From assembly GCF_963666025.1 (NCBI RefSeq), contig NZ_OY762552.1, forward strand, positions 2,754,501 to 2,818,500: DNA of 64,000 nt, written 5' to 3'. This DNA is from an uncultured Methanobacterium sp. (GTDB taxonomy: Archaea; Methanobacteriota; Methanobacteria; Methanobacteriales; Methanobacteriaceae). A model generated the notes under the pieces. The model worked only from the letters and a program-made list of their open reading frames with translations, had not been told where the DNA came from and searched no databases. Below, in pieces: positions 1-8,939 of the stretch; position 1 is the first letter of the stretch, and each line of letters starts with the position of its first letter. Position numbers and translations under genes: made by a program.

Positions 1-1
1 A

Positions 2-1120
2 CTGGTTGCAACATTGGATCTTCCAGGAGCTACCCGCGATTCTGATATTATACTGCTTATTGTACCAACACCAGTAACCAAATCCAAGGACCCGGATCTA
101 TCACACATCATATCTGCCGGTGAAAATGTGTCCAAAGGACTGGGCAAAGGTAAACTGGTAGTACTGGAGTCCACAGTGTATCCCGGTGTGACTGAAGAAA
201 CATTACAACCAATCCTGGAAACATCTGGACTCAAAGCCGGTGCGGACTTTGGACTGGCCTACTGCCCTGAAAGGTACAACCCAGGGGATGATGCCCACTC
301 CATAGAAAAAGTAGCCAGAGTCGTTGGTGGAATAACCCCCGAATGGGCGGAGATAACCCGTGAACTTTATCAGTTCATAATTGAAGAAGATATCAATGTT
401 TTAAGGAACATTAAGACTGCTGAGGCTGCCAAGGTTATTGAAAACACCCAGCGTGACCTTAATATTGCCCTGGTTAATGAACTGGCCATGATCTTCGAGA
501 AAATAGGCATTGATGTTATGGAAGTTATTGAGGGTGCCAGCACCAAATGGAACTTCAACGCTTACTACCCTGGTGGGGGAGTAGGTGGGCATTGTCTGCC
601 TGTAGACCCTTACTATTTAGTTAAAAAAGCTAAAGAGTTAGGATACCATTCTAAGGTAATAGCTGCTGGTCGTACCATCAATGATTACATGCCTAAACAC
701 GTCTTCGGTCTTCTCACAGATGCTTTAAATGATAATGAAAAACCAGTGAAGAACTCCCGTGTTGTGGTTCTGGGGTTATCCTACAAGGAAAACGTGGGTG
801 ACGATCGAGAATCACCTTCTGAGGAACTCATAGGTGAACTGGAACACAACCAGGCGCAGGTTACCATAGTGGACCCTTACATTGAAGAAACAGCAGTCTA
901 CGGCACACTGGAAAGTGATGTATACACTGCACTGGAAGATGCAGATGCCATGGTCTTAATGACTGCCCACCAGGAATTCCGGGACCTGGACTTTGAAAAA
1001 GTAAAAAAACTAATGAAAATCCCTATTATCATAGATGCCCGGCGCATATATGATCCTGAAAAACTAAGGGAAATGGGATTCCATTACAGTGGAGTGGGAG
1101 CAGTAAATAACTCCTATTAA
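2..1120 (+). CDS. wecC: nucleotide-sugar dehydrogenase, UDP-ManNAc dehydrogenase class (5' end cut by window)
   Basis: NAD-dependent oxidation of the C6 hydroxyl of a UDP-hexose to the uronic acid, feeding surface glycan synthesis. The frame is already open at base 2, and the N-terminal Rossmann GxGxxG strand of the usual ~430-residue enzyme is missing, so roughly the first 60 residues lie outside the window. The TTG at 14 is internal, not the start. The catalytic-cysteine loop GGHCLPVDPYYL lies near residue 200, and the central segment ENTQRDLNIALVNELA resembles the WecC class more than UDP-glucose dehydrogenases. The C-terminal UDP-binding domain is complete. It converges on the epimerase at 1300-2226. 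Exact substrate is inferred from class. Confidence 0.5.
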   Translation: MVATLDLPGATRDSDIILLIVPTPVTKSKDPDLSHIISAGENVSKGLGKGKLVVLESTVYPGVTEETLQPILETSGLKAGADFGLAYCPERYNPGDDAHSIEKVARVVGGITPEWAEITRELYQFIIEEDINVLRNIKTAEAAKVIENTQRDLNIALVNELAMIFEKIGIDVMEVIEGASTKWNFNAYYPGGGVGGHCLPVDPYYLVKKAKELGYHSKVIAAGRTINDYMPKHVFGLLTDALNDNEKPVKNSRVVVLGLSYKENVGDDRESPSEELIGELEHNQAQVTIVDPYIEETAVYGTLESDVYTALEDADAMVLMTAHQEFRDLDFEKVKKLMKIPIIIDARRIYDPEKLREMGFHYSGVGAVNNSY

Positions 1121-1135
1121 CCTCCACATTTAATT

Positions 1136-1250
1136 TCTTTTTAAATTTAAAACAGACTTATACTTCTAGAACTAATTTTATTTTAAGTAGACTTTCTTTT
1201 TAATTAATTTCTACTTTTAAGCAGATTCTACTTTTAAACAGACTGTTGTG
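1136..1250. repeat. AT-rich spacer with short tandem repeat, T-runs
   Basis: Spacer between convergent genes. The 10-mer CTACTTTTAA recurs 18 bp apart (1211 and 1229) with looser copies before it. The T-runs could terminate the dehydrogenase transcript. No gene seen. Confidence 0.5.
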
Positions 1251-1299
1251 TGTATTTTTTTTGTGATTAGAGAATTTATGTTAGTATTTTCCTTCATTA

Positions 1300-2226
1300 C
1301 TATTGTGGGGTGAAGAATTGGACAACTTTCTCCAGATCCTTTCTGAAATCATCACTGGGCCTGTATCCATGAGCTTTTATTTTATCAATATCTGCCAGGG
1401 AGTGCTTAACATCCCCTGCTCGGGGGTCAGTGTATTTGGGGTTAACTTCCACGTCTAAGAGTTCACCCATCATGCCGATTAGTTCATTGAGGGTGGTTCT
1501 CCTGCCGCAGGCTACATTGTAAACACCCTGCATGGAAGTCTCACATGAAAGGATATTGGCCTGGACCACGTTCTTCACGTATGTGAAGTCCCGGCTCTGC
1601 TGGCCGTCACCAAATATAACCGGAGATTCTCCATTCATTATTGCTGTGATGAATTTGGGAATGACAGCTGCGTACTGGGAGTCAGGGTCCTGCCTTGGTC
1701 CAAATACATTGAAGTAGCGCAGACAGACAGTATCCAAATCATAAATATCTTTGAAATTCTGGCAGTACAACTCACCGGTGGCCTTGGTGGTGGCATAGGG
1801 AGACTTGGGGTTCAGGGGCATGGTTTCCACCTTGGGCAGGACTGGTGTGTCACCATACACTGATGAAGATGATGCACAAACCACCTTCTTAACCTCACAA
1901 TCCCGGGCAGCTATGAGCACCTTCAGGGTACCTGTCACGTTTGCTTCATTAGACCTTAATGGATCCCGCACACTCCTGGGAACACTGGGTAATGCTGCCT
2001 GGTGCAGGACGTAATCAGCATCCTCAAAGATTTCCGGAAGATCAATGGCTGTTATGTCCCCATTTATTAGGCTTATCTGGTCAAGATCGAAGTTTTCAAT
2101 GTTTGCGTGTTTACCAGTGGCCTCGTTATCCACAATGAAAACCTCATTATCCTGATATAATTCTTCCACTATGTGGGATCCTATGAATCCCAGTCCTCCA
2201 GTCACTACCACTTTTTTATTTCTAAT
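1300..2226 (-). CDS. NAD-dependent epimerase/dehydratase, UDP-glucose 4-epimerase-like (SDR)
   Basis: Extended short-chain dehydrogenase that would epimerise a UDP-sugar. Seen: Rossmann motif GGLGFIGSHIVEEL at the N-terminus, the SSSSVYG serine strand, catalytic YATTK, and RYFNVFGPRQDP, all typical of GalE-like enzymes of ~310 residues. The open frame runs back to 2346, but the extra ~40 residues there look non-coding. No ATG/GTG/TTG lies in a sensible place. A GGGAG Shine-Dalgarno sits 8 bases before an ATT codon at 2226, which I use as provisional start (308 aa); a GTG inside the first strand is the alternative. Sugar specificity cannot be read. It sits among other sugar-nucleotide genes. 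Confidence 0.5.
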   Translation of the reverse strand: MRNKKVVVTGGLGFIGSHIVEELYQDNEVFIVDNEATGKHANIENFDLDQISLINGDITAIDLPEIFEDADYVLHQAALPSVPRSVRDPLRSNEANVTGTLKVLIAARDCEVKKVVCASSSSVYGDTPVLPKVETMPLNPKSPYATTKATGELYCQNFKDIYDLDTVCLRYFNVFGPRQDPDSQYAAVIPKFITAIMNGESPVIFGDGQQSRDFTYVKNVVQANILSCETSMQGVYNVACGRRTTLNELIGMMGELLDVEVNPKYTDPRAGDVKHSLADIDKIKAHGYRPSDDFRKDLEKVVQFFTPQ

Positions 2227-2346
2227 GATTATAGCTCCCTTTATCTTTTTCTTAATATTCCATATGGTAATTGATCCTCTTAAACTCTCGGGATTGTGGC
2301 AGGATAGGTGTAGTGATGAGGTGGATCTGAAAATCTGAGTATGCAC

Positions 2347-2514
2347 ATATCAACAACCCTGAGAAATAGTCGGATTTCACAGCACCCTTCATGTATGCAA
2401 TTAGTTACATATTCTGGAGGTTTATAAGGTTATTTATTTTAAATTACGGGGTTTAAATCCAAAATAATATAAACCATGATCATATTATGAAATACCATTA
2501 AAATAAGAAAGGAG
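2347..2514. promoter_or_regulatory. divergent promoter region
   Basis: Spacer between the divergently read epimerase and the surface protein. AT-rich stretches around 2424-2475 could carry TATA elements. The only sharp signal is the strong Shine-Dalgarno AAGGAGGTGA ending at 2518. Confidence 0.5.
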
Positions 2515-4347
2515 GTGAAAATCACGAAAGGAAAAACACACACAAAAATGAACTTCAAACAGTTTAACGCTATGATTTTAATCTTAGTATTTGGATTAAC
2601 AGTAATCACAGTTATAAGCAGTGCTTCTGCAGCAGATAATGACACCATCTATGTGAATGGATCATCGGGTAATGATAGCTGGGATGGTCTGTCATGGCTC
2701 ACTGCCAAGCTAACCATTAAAAACGCTACTGCAACCGTTAACAATGGAGGTACAATTTACATCGCTGATGGGATTTACACTGGAGATGAAAACACCAACA
2801 TCACCCTGGACAAGGATGTGACTTTCATCGGCCAAAGCCAGAACCAGACCATCTTAAATGGAACTGACATCTATCGTATATTCCTGGTTGAAGACGGGGC
2901 AAATGTATCCCTCAAAAATTTGACCCTGGCCAATGGTTACGTTGATGAAAATACCGGTGCTGCTGTGTTTAACATGGGAAATTTAACTGTTTCTGGATGT
3001 ACTTTCACCAGTAACATGGCTGAGTATGGTAGTGCCATCTTCAATGCCAACACTCTGTACGTGGATAACTCCCTCTTCAATGGAAACATGGGATTGTCCA
3101 TTTCTTCCATCTACAATGAAGCAGGTGCCACTGCTCAGGTGAGAAACTCCGTGTTCACTGGAAATGGTGTTGACGGCGATGTGGGAGCCATTGGAAACAA
3201 CGGTGATTTAACCCTCACTGGCTGCACCTTCACTGCAAACAGTGCAGCATCAGCAGGGGCCATAATGAACACCGGCACCATGAATATCATCGGCTGCACC
3301 TTCACAGGCAACAACGCCACAGATGGAACAGGTGGTGCCATTTTAAACACAGGATTACTGGATATAACCGACAGTACATTCACCAGTAACACCGCCAACA
3401 ATGACGGTGGAGCAGGTGGGGCTATATTTAATGATGGTGGAACCTTAAACATCAAAAACACCACTTTCACCGGTAACACTGCCGATTTATCAGGAGGTGC
3501 CATCTACAGTAATGGTCCCCTGACCATCACTGATTCAGTGTTCTCCAGTAACTATGCCCAGGCCGGAGGAGCCCTGGTAAACCGTGGCGATTCCACCATC
3601 ACCAATACCATCTTCGACAGTAACAGTGCAGAAGATGGTGGTGCCATAATAAACAACAATAACATGATCATCACCAGCAACACCTTCACTGGTAACCTGG
3701 CTGAAATGAGGGGTGGTGCCATAGTCAACCGCAACAACCTCACCATACACTTTTCACGTATCGTGGGAAACACTCCGGTGGACATCTACAATGACCAGGC
3801 TACCCTGGATGCCGAGTACAACTGGTGGGGAACCAACTTCACAGGATCTGACCCGGTAACTGCCGGAGGAGTAATCGGTACTACCGTCTCCAGATGGCTG
3901 GTTTTAAGCATAAACCCGGATCCAGCCACCATCAACAATGGAGAAACATCAACAGTGACTGTGGATCTACTCCACGACCAGGAAGGTAACTACTACGACC
4001 CCCAGAATGGACATGTTCCCGATGGAATAACTGTGAATCTCACCGGAACCCTGGGAAGTCTCAACCCCGCACTGTTAAGTTTAACCAGTGGCCGGGCCAC
4101 CAGCCTCTTCGCGTCTTCGGGTGCAGGTAGTGCGCTAATCACCGCCACTTTAGATAACCAGACCAGCTACACAGGGATAACCATCAACGCAGCAGGAGAA
4201 AACAGCACACAATCAAACACTACAGTAAACGCAGCAAGTACCACCAGTACCGTGGGAATGCAAAAAACAGGTACTTATCCTGTGGGTCTGATACTGGCTT
4301 TAATGTCCATATTTGGTGGAGCAGTTCTGAGTAGGAGAAAATTATAA
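2515..4347 (+). CDS. secreted right-handed beta-helix surface protein (adhesin-like) with C-terminal anchor
   Basis: Predicted cell-surface protein of 610 aa. An N-terminal signal peptide (hydrophobic run ending ISSASAADN, about residues 20-42) is followed by a pectate-lyase-like beta-helix with many GGAI.N/FTGN repeats (about 125-420). An Ig-like, invasin-type domain follows (about 440-560). The tail MQKTGTYPVGLILALMSIFG ends in SRRKL, a small-residue motif, a membrane helix and a basic end, which looks like a wall- or membrane-sorting signal. The GTG at 2515 overlaps the Shine-Dalgarno AAGGAGGTGA, so the true start may be a non-standard codon at 2521/2524 or the ATG at 2548. Such proteins are abundant in Methanobacteriales; the ligand is unknown. 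Confidence 0.5.
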   Translation: MKITKGKTHTKMNFKQFNAMILILVFGLTVITVISSASAADNDTIYVNGSSGNDSWDGLSWLTAKLTIKNATATVNNGGTIYIADGIYTGDENTNITLDKDVTFIGQSQNQTILNGTDIYRIFLVEDGANVSLKNLTLANGYVDENTGAAVFNMGNLTVSGCTFTSNMAEYGSAIFNANTLYVDNSLFNGNMGLSISSIYNEAGATAQVRNSVFTGNGVDGDVGAIGNNGDLTLTGCTFTANSAASAGAIMNTGTMNIIGCTFTGNNATDGTGGAILNTGLLDITDSTFTSNTANNDGGAGGAIFNDGGTLNIKNTTFTGNTADLSGGAIYSNGPLTITDSVFSSNYAQAGGALVNRGDSTITNTIFDSNSAEDGGAIINNNNMIITSNTFTGNLAEMRGGAIVNRNNLTIHFSRIVGNTPVDIYNDQATLDAEYNWWGTNFTGSDPVTAGGVIGTTVSRWLVLSINPDPATINNGETSTVTVDLLHDQEGNYYDPQNGHVPDGITVNLTGTLGSLNPALLSLTSGRATSLFASSGAGSALITATLDNQTSYTGITINAAGENSTQSNTTVNAASTTSTVGMQKTGTYPVGLILALMSIFGGAVLSRRKL

Positions 4348-4494
4348 CAATTCCCTTTTTTCTTTCTTTTTTTATATGCACGTTTGTTATTAACTCTTTT
4401 TTAAGAATTAAGCACTTGCATTTACATTTAAGCTTTAAAAACTTTTAAATAAAAATTAATAGTAAAAAAATAGGTATATAATAATTTAAATTAT
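4348..4494. promoter_or_regulatory. AT-rich spacer with terminator and promoter candidates
   Basis: T-runs at 4356-4372 follow the surface-protein stop and could terminate it. The stretch around 4470-4490 contains TATATAATAATTTAAAT, a plausible TATA element for the NERD gene. Confidence 0.5.
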
Positions 4495-4530
4495 AAATTA
4501 CGGAGTTATTAGAAATTACGGAGTGGTGAA
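4495..4530 (+). repeat. 18-bp direct repeat spanning the NERD gene start
   Basis: The core AAATTACGGAGT occurs at 4495 and 4513, exactly 18 bp apart. The second unit carries the GGAG and GTG GTG start region of the NERD gene; in the first unit the corresponding bases read TTATT. It appears to be a small duplication of the translation-initiation region. Confidence 0.5.
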
Positions 4531-5227
4531 TATTTCCAAACAGAAGTCACATGTAAAATCCAAAGTATCATATTACACTAAAATAACCTTATTGGGAGTA
4601 ATTATCATGTTAATCGGTGTCTCAGGAATTATTCTCTTTATCCGGGCCCTGGGATTACTCCAAGTATCCTTACTTTCCTTACTGGCTATTGCAGGGTTAA
4701 TCATATCTGAATATGGATGGTCTAAACGCAGGATATGGAGTAAAGGGGCTAAGGGTGAGAAGATAGTGGCTAAAAAACTAAAAGAATTACCCAAAAAATA
4801 CACTGCTATTCGGGATGTTAAAATACCAAATTATGGGGGTGATTTTGACCATGTGGTGGTGGGACCCACTGGAATCTACATTATTGAAACCAAAAATTAC
4901 AAGCCAACCTACATCCCTGATGAGGACTGCTGGTACCATACTTCAGGTAGAGTATCCGATTTAAACCCAGCAAAACAGGTGAAATTACAGTTATCAAAAT
5001 TGAATAGTTTTCTTGAACCCAAAATGGGAAAAAAATTAAAAAAAATTATTTTCCCAGTAATATCCCCGATAAACCATAACATAATCTTTAAAAATAAGAT
5101 AAAGTCCTATGAAATAGTTTTCCCGGAGGATCTTGTTAATCACATATCCCACCAGCGAAAATTCTTAAATTCCAGTGAAGTTAAGGACGTAATTAATATC
5201 TTAGCAAGGTATGGTAGAATAAATTAG
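4523..5227 (+). CDS. membrane protein with NERD (nuclease-related) domain
   Basis: 234 aa. Two hydrophobic segments (about residues 20-42 and 45-62) anchor a cytosolic NERD domain (about 80-190). The signature GDFDHVVVGPTGIYIIETKN holds the acidic residues and the E-x-K of the restriction-endonuclease-like fold, so nuclease activity is plausible but unproven. NERD proteins are often linked to mobile or defence regions, and here HicBA lies 100 bp downstream. GTG at 4523 or 4526 is the likely start, both very close to the GGAG. The last codons, including the stop, resemble the next 18 bp (GGTAGAATAAATTAGATA then GGTTAATATAAATTATAT). Confidence 0.5.
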   Translation: MVNISKQKSHVKSKVSYYTKITLLGVIIMLIGVSGIILFIRALGLLQVSLLSLLAIAGLIISEYGWSKRRIWSKGAKGEKIVAKKLKELPKKYTAIRDVKIPNYGGDFDHVVVGPTGIYIIETKNYKPTYIPDEDCWYHTSGRVSDLNPAKQVKLQLSKLNSFLEPKMGKKLKKIIFPVISPINHNIIFKNKIKSYEIVFPEDLVNHISHQRKFLNSSEVKDVINILARYGRIN

Positions 5228-5294
5228 ATAGGTTAATATAAATTATATTTGGTGTTATAAGCTAGGCAGGGCCTGCAACATCTTTAGGTATATC

Positions 5295-5310
5295 TTTTTA
5301 TGTATAAAAG
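5295..5310 (+). promoter_or_regulatory. TATA box of hicBA
   Basis: TTTTTATGTATAAAAG lies about 20-25 bases before the hicB ATG at 5327, with no Shine-Dalgarno between. That spacing predicts a leaderless transcript. Confidence 0.5.
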
Positions 5311-5326
5311 GACATAACATTTATTC

Positions 5327-5539
5327 ATGAAATACACTATAATCCTTGAAAAAGAAGAAGAAGGAGGTTACTCCGCTCAATGCTTGGAACTTCCAGGGGC
5401 AATAAGTCAGGGAGAGTCTAAGGAAGAAGCCATTGAAAATATAAAAGTGGCTATTGAACTTGTGTTAGAAACACTTGATCTGGAAACCAAAAGGTTAAGT
5501 AAAGTCAACGAGATCTCCAGGGTGGAATTGAGTGTCTAA
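5327..5539 (+). CDS. hicB: HicB-family antitoxin
   Basis: 70 aa, antitoxin of a type II toxin-antitoxin pair that would bind and neutralise HicA. The partial RNase H-like fold of HicB is recognisable from YTIILEKEEEGGYSAQCLELPG followed by the helix SKEEAIENIKVAIELVLE (about residues 3-50). No DNA-binding domain is evident after it, so autoregulation may depend on the complex. The gene ends inside the start of the toxin gene (8-bp overlap), indicating translational coupling. The antitoxin comes first. Confidence 0.5.
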   Translation: MKYTIILEKEEEGGYSAQCLELPGAISQGESKEEAIENIKVAIELVLETLDLETKRLSKVNEISRVELSV

Positions 5540-5750
5540 GAAGCTGCCTACAGTTTCTGGTAGGCAAACCGTTAAAGTATTGGTAAAATTAGGATTTACA
5601 GTTAGAACTGGTAAAGGGGACCATGTTGTTTTGCAAAAGGATCATCGTGTATTCTCGGTTCCTTTACATAAAACTCTTAAGAAGGGAACCTTGCGGAAAA
5701 TACTTAAAATAGCTGATATAACTGTTGAAGATTTTAATGAAATGTTGTGA
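5532..5750 (+). CDS. hicA: HicA-family mRNA interferase toxin
   Basis: 72 aa, a small double-stranded-RNA-binding-like toxin that cleaves mRNA. It starts at GTG 5532 inside the last codons of hicB. Seen: SGRQTVKVLVKLGFTVR, then TGKGDHVVLQK, which carries the histidine used by HicA enzymes, and a basic C-terminal half (HKTLKKGTLRKILK). Length and layout fit the family, so the toxin appears intact. Confidence 0.5.
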   Translation: MSKKLPTVSGRQTVKVLVKLGFTVRTGKGDHVVLQKDHRVFSVPLHKTLKKGTLRKILKIADITVEDFNEML

Positions 5751-5947
5751 TTTACTTATTCATCTCAATTTGCTAAAATATTATTTTTATCTTGAGAATA
5801 TTTTTTTAACTTTTTCATGACTGATGGAGAAATTATTTAGTGGATAATGAAATAACCTAAACTTTTCCCAGATTTTAAATTATGGGTGCATTTTAACATC
5901 AAAAAGACCTATCTGGAAACAGTCTATATGTATGAACGAAAGATCAT

Positions 5948-5991
5948 CATAGAAAACATAGCGATCATAGAAAATTTCTATGTTTACTATG
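5948..5991. terminator. long hairpin between convergent genes
   Basis: CATAGAAAACATAG (5948-5961) pairs with CTATGTTTACTATG (5978-5991) with one mismatch. A nested hairpin forms from CATAGA (5966) and TCTATG (5977). It lies between hicA and the SDR gene, which converge here. The rest of 5751-6072 is AT-rich with no gene seen. Confidence 0.5.
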
Positions 5992-6072
5992 AATCATGAT
6001 GTTCCAGGGATACACTTAGAAAAAAAATAAAAAAAACATCATTTCTTGGATATTAATCCTTTGGGATGTTAT

Positions 6073-7308
6073 TTAAACCCTGTTTTCTTTTTTGTTAAAA
6101 TATTCAAGCTGGTCATTAATAACATCACTGAGGCTGAACTCGATCTTCCCACCAATCTTCTGTATCTTACGGTTATCACACATTACCAGCGGAATCTCGG
6201 CTGGTCGGAATCTATCTGGATTAAATTCAATAGTTATTGGTCCTGAGTCGGTGGTGACTTTAATACCCTTATCAGAAATAGTGTATTCCAGCTGGTCTTC
6301 TAAGATCATCTGGTCTACCCTGGTTTTATCGAATTTAACTCCGAACAGGGGATCGTTATTCAACTGGGCAGGATTATCAATTGTTTTATTTGCATCACCA
6401 TTAAGAGTTTCAATCTGGTTCACGTTCCATCCGGCCTTCTCCAGTCCCAGCAGTATGTAACTTAAGACGGAGTTGGTTTGCATGGATCCCTGGTTGTACA
6501 CTTCACCACTTTGGCCCTTATCTGCCAGCACCTGGTATCCATGGATAATATCAGTAACATGGGACCAGTCCCGGCAGGCATTCAGGTTTCCAATGGTGAT
6601 TTTGTCTGTTTCCCCGTATTTGAGTTTCATGATCTGGTTGGTGATGATGGAGGTTACGAACATCATACCCCTACCTGCACCTTCGTGGTTAAATGCCCGG
6701 GACACCACTGTATCCAGGCCGTAGGAATGATGGTAATTCTGCATCAGGAAATCTCCTGACACCTTGCTCACTGCATAGGGTGACTGAGGGCGTAGAGGAT
6801 TACTTTCTGAGACTGGTAACTCTGGAATTGATTCTGGTTCAGGGGAAATAGTCTTACCCTCACTAAGGAGGTTCTGGTACTGCTCTTCTGAGGAGATAAC
6901 CATACCGTAGACCTCACTGGAACCCGCAAACACGATCCTGGTGTCCACATCCTTAATACGCACTGCCTCCAGGAGGTTGGCAGTTCCCATGGTATTGATA
7001 TTCTGGGTTTCCATGGGATGGTGGAAAGAAAATTCCACACTGGACTGGGCTGCCAGGTGGAAGATAACATCCGGATTACTAGTGTCAAAGGCACTGGCCA
7101 GTGAGGTTATATCACCAAGATCTCCTTCCAGGATTTTCAGCTTATCCTTAATACCCTTATCTATTAAGTTCTTCTCCATTGGCGCTATATCTTCTGGTCT
7201 TAAAAACCCATAAACATCAGCACCACTATCCAAAAGTTCTTTTGCCAGATAAGATCCAACAAATCCGTTTGCCCCGGTTATGAGGACATTTTTTCCATTC
7301 CAGTTCAT
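6073..7308 (-). CDS. NAD-dependent epimerase/dehydratase (GDP-mannose 4,6-dehydratase-like SDR)
   Basis: 411 aa, longer than the usual ~330. N-terminal Rossmann motif NVLITGANGFVGSYLAKEL, FHLAAQSSVEFS, the serine strand VFAGSSEVYG and catalytic SPYAVSK are intact, so a nucleotide-sugar dehydratase or epimerase activity is well supported. FNHEGAGRG and RDWSHVTD recall GDP-mannose dehydratases. The C-terminal ~120 residues (about 285-405) are an extension with no motif I recognise. A TGGAAG lies 7 bases before the ATG. It converges on hicA and its upstream region is interrupted by the first IS copy, which inserted 108 bp before its start codon. Confidence 0.5.
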   Translation of the reverse strand: MNWNGKNVLITGANGFVGSYLAKELLDSGADVYGFLRPEDIAPMEKNLIDKGIKDKLKILEGDLGDITSLASAFDTSNPDVIFHLAAQSSVEFSFHHPMETQNINTMGTANLLEAVRIKDVDTRIVFAGSSEVYGMVISSEEQYQNLLSEGKTISPEPESIPELPVSESNPLRPQSPYAVSKVSGDFLMQNYHHSYGLDTVVSRAFNHEGAGRGMMFVTSIITNQIMKLKYGETDKITIGNLNACRDWSHVTDIIHGYQVLADKGQSGEVYNQGSMQTNSVLSYILLGLEKAGWNVNQIETLNGDANKTIDNPAQLNNDPLFGVKFDKTRVDQMILEDQLEYTISDKGIKVTTDSGPITIEFNPDRFRPAEIPLVMCDNRKIQKIGGKIEFSLSDVINDQLEYFNKKENRV

Positions 7309-7416
7309 ATTTAGCTTCCACAGATCCTTTTATAAATCAAATAAGTATTTTTAAATCATTAAAAATTTTAAATCAGGTATAAATCTATTCTCATCTAATT
7401 ATAATAATATTTTTTA

Positions 7417-8588
7417 GGCTTTGTAGAAACCCTTTTTTTTAGTTGATTTGTGTTGTTCTGTAGATGTTGTATATTGTGTTTTTGAGTTTGGTTTCTTTGT
7501 TTGATAGTTTTGTGCTTCTGCTGTGGTTTGTGCCGTTGAATTTTCTTTTTATTGTTGAAAATATGCTTTCTATATTGTTTCTTTTTGTGTATATTTTGTT
7601 TCGGAATATTGTTGGGCTTTTTAGTCTGTATTGTCCTTTTTTTGCTCTGTTTTTGAGGGGTATTTGGTCAAATGCTTTGAGTTCTTCATTTATGCATTTT
7701 CTTATTGGTTCTGTGTCATATGCTTTGTCTGCTACTATGTAATATGGTTTATACTTTTTGATTTGTCTTAATGCGGGTTTTGCAAATTGTGTGTCGTATT
7801 TTGGTCCACGTGATGTTTGATAATATAAAATAAGGCGTGTTTTTACGTCTATTGTTAAATGGTTTTTTATGTAGCTTTTTCTTTCTTTTTGCCGTATTTT
7901 TGCATAATACTTGTCTGCATAATCATTCGTAAAACCAGAGCCGTCTAATGCTATTATATCTGCTTTAATATCGTTTAATGATAATATTAAATGGTTAATT
8001 TCTCTAATTTGTTTTGAAGGTAGTCTTTTAAAAAATTTTTGGATCGTTGTAAAGTGTGGAACCTTTTTTATTCTCAAATATCTCTTAATTACGTCTGAAA
8101 CATCAATAAAATCAATTATTTCACGATATGTTGATTTTGTGTAAATTTTCATTGCCAATATCGTGAATAAAGCATGTTGTGAATATAAATGATTTGAAAA
8201 AGCATTAGAATACTTATTTATCGCTATTTTAACATAATAATACGTTCTTTCGATGAATTTCACCAGTTTATTTTCTTTTAATTCACTATTCTTGTTTAAA
8301 ACACTTTTTAAACATTGAATTTTAGAATTTTTAAAATTAAAATCCAAAAGATTTAATTGCTTTGAAACTCCACTATAAACAGGGGAATAATAGATTTCGC
8401 TAATCATAATAATATTATTCCCCTTTCTCATTATAAATACTTTAGCAACCTGTTTTAAAAATATGTAGCTATAATTTCAAGTGAAAACAGGAAAAACAAA
8501 ACCTAAAACTAACAAATTTTTTTTATTACAAAAAAATCTACAAAAAACCTCAATTTCAAATAAAAAAAATAAGGGTTTCTACAAAGCC
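7417..8588 (-). mobile_element. IS5-like insertion sequence, copy 1 (1172 bp)
   Basis: Bounded by 18-bp perfect terminal inverted repeats, GGCTTTGTAGAAACCCTT at 7417 and its complement ending at 8588. Flanking octamers ATTTTTTA (7409-7416) and ATTCTTTA (8589-8596) match at 7 of 8 positions, consistent with an aged or imprecise 8-bp target duplication. It encodes one transposase. Confidence 0.5.
7439..8431 (-). CDS. IS5-family-like DDE transposase (copy 1)
   Basis: 330 aa, catalyses excision and integration of the element. DDE residues are visible: D in IIALDGSGFTN (about 160), D in YIVADKAYD (about 233) and E in RNNIESIFSTIKRKF (about 290), followed by the basic tail of DDE_Tnp_1 enzymes. 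The frame is intact. It differs from the second copy at six residues (A/D, V/I, R/K, Y/D, T/A, K/Q). Start ATG at 8431; no strong Shine-Dalgarno. Confidence 0.5.
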   Translation of the reverse strand: MRKGNNIIMISEIYYSPVYSGVSKQLNLLDFNFKNSKIQCLKSVLNKNSELKENKLVKFIERTYYYVKIAINKYSNAFSNHLYSQHALFTILAMKIYTKSTYREIIDFIDVSDVIKRYLRIKKVPHFTTIQKFFKRLPSKQIREINHLILSLNDIKADIIALDGSGFTNDYADKYYAKIRQKERKSYIKNHLTIDVKTRLILYYQTSRGPKYDTQFAKPALRQIKKYKPYYIVADKAYDTEPIRKCINEELKAFDQIPLKNRAKKGQYRLKSPTIFRNKIYTKRNNIESIFSTIKRKFNGTNHSRSTKLSNKETKLKNTIYNIYRTTQIN

Positions 8589-8678
8589 ATTCTTTAATTT
8601 ATTTAATTTTTTTTGACTTCTTTACAATATAATTTGTTTCAAAATATAAATAACACTTAATTATTATTAATTAATAAT

Positions 8679-8693
8679 AATATATTAGTATAA
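8679..8693 (+). promoter_or_regulatory. TATA box of vapBC
   Basis: AATATATTAGTATAA lies about 25 bases before the vapB ATG at 8715, and there is no Shine-Dalgarno, so a leaderless or nearly leaderless mRNA is expected. Confidence 0.5.
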
Positions 8694-8714
8694 TCAAGGA
8701 CCATATATACATTT

Positions 8715-8939
8715 ATGTCTACAAAATCTGTATACAGTATTCGTTTACCGGTACAGTTCCGAAAAATGATGGATGAAATGGATGATGTGAACTGGCAGGA
8801 AGAAATACGGCAGTTAACCATTAGATTAGTCCAGGAAGAAAGTAAAAAAAGGCTCCTCAAGGATGCTGAAAGTATCAGGAAAAAGATGAATGATGTCAAA
8901 TCAGCAGAACTCATTAGAGAAGATAGAGATGCCCATTAA
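8715..8939 (+). CDS. vapB: VapB-type antitoxin
   Basis: 74 aa. The N-terminal strand SVYSIRLPVQFRKMMDEM followed by a charged helix is typical of ribbon-helix-helix or similar archaeal VapB antitoxins; the C-terminal half is strongly charged and would wrap the toxin. Its last codons overlap the toxin gene by 11 bp. It begins only 119 bp outside the first IS copy. Confidence 0.5.
   Translation: MSTKSVYSIRLPVQFRKMMDEMDDVNWQEEIRQLTIRLVQEESKKRLLKDAESIRKKMNDVKSAELIREDRDAH

Noticed and set aside
3135..3785. Minus-strand frames over the beta-helix gene
   Set aside because: Shadow frames produced by the repetitive codons of the surface protein.
7464..7742. Open frame on the + strand inside each IS (92 aa, also 15715-15993)
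   Set aside because: Antisense shadow of the conserved transposase C-terminus with no ribosome site.
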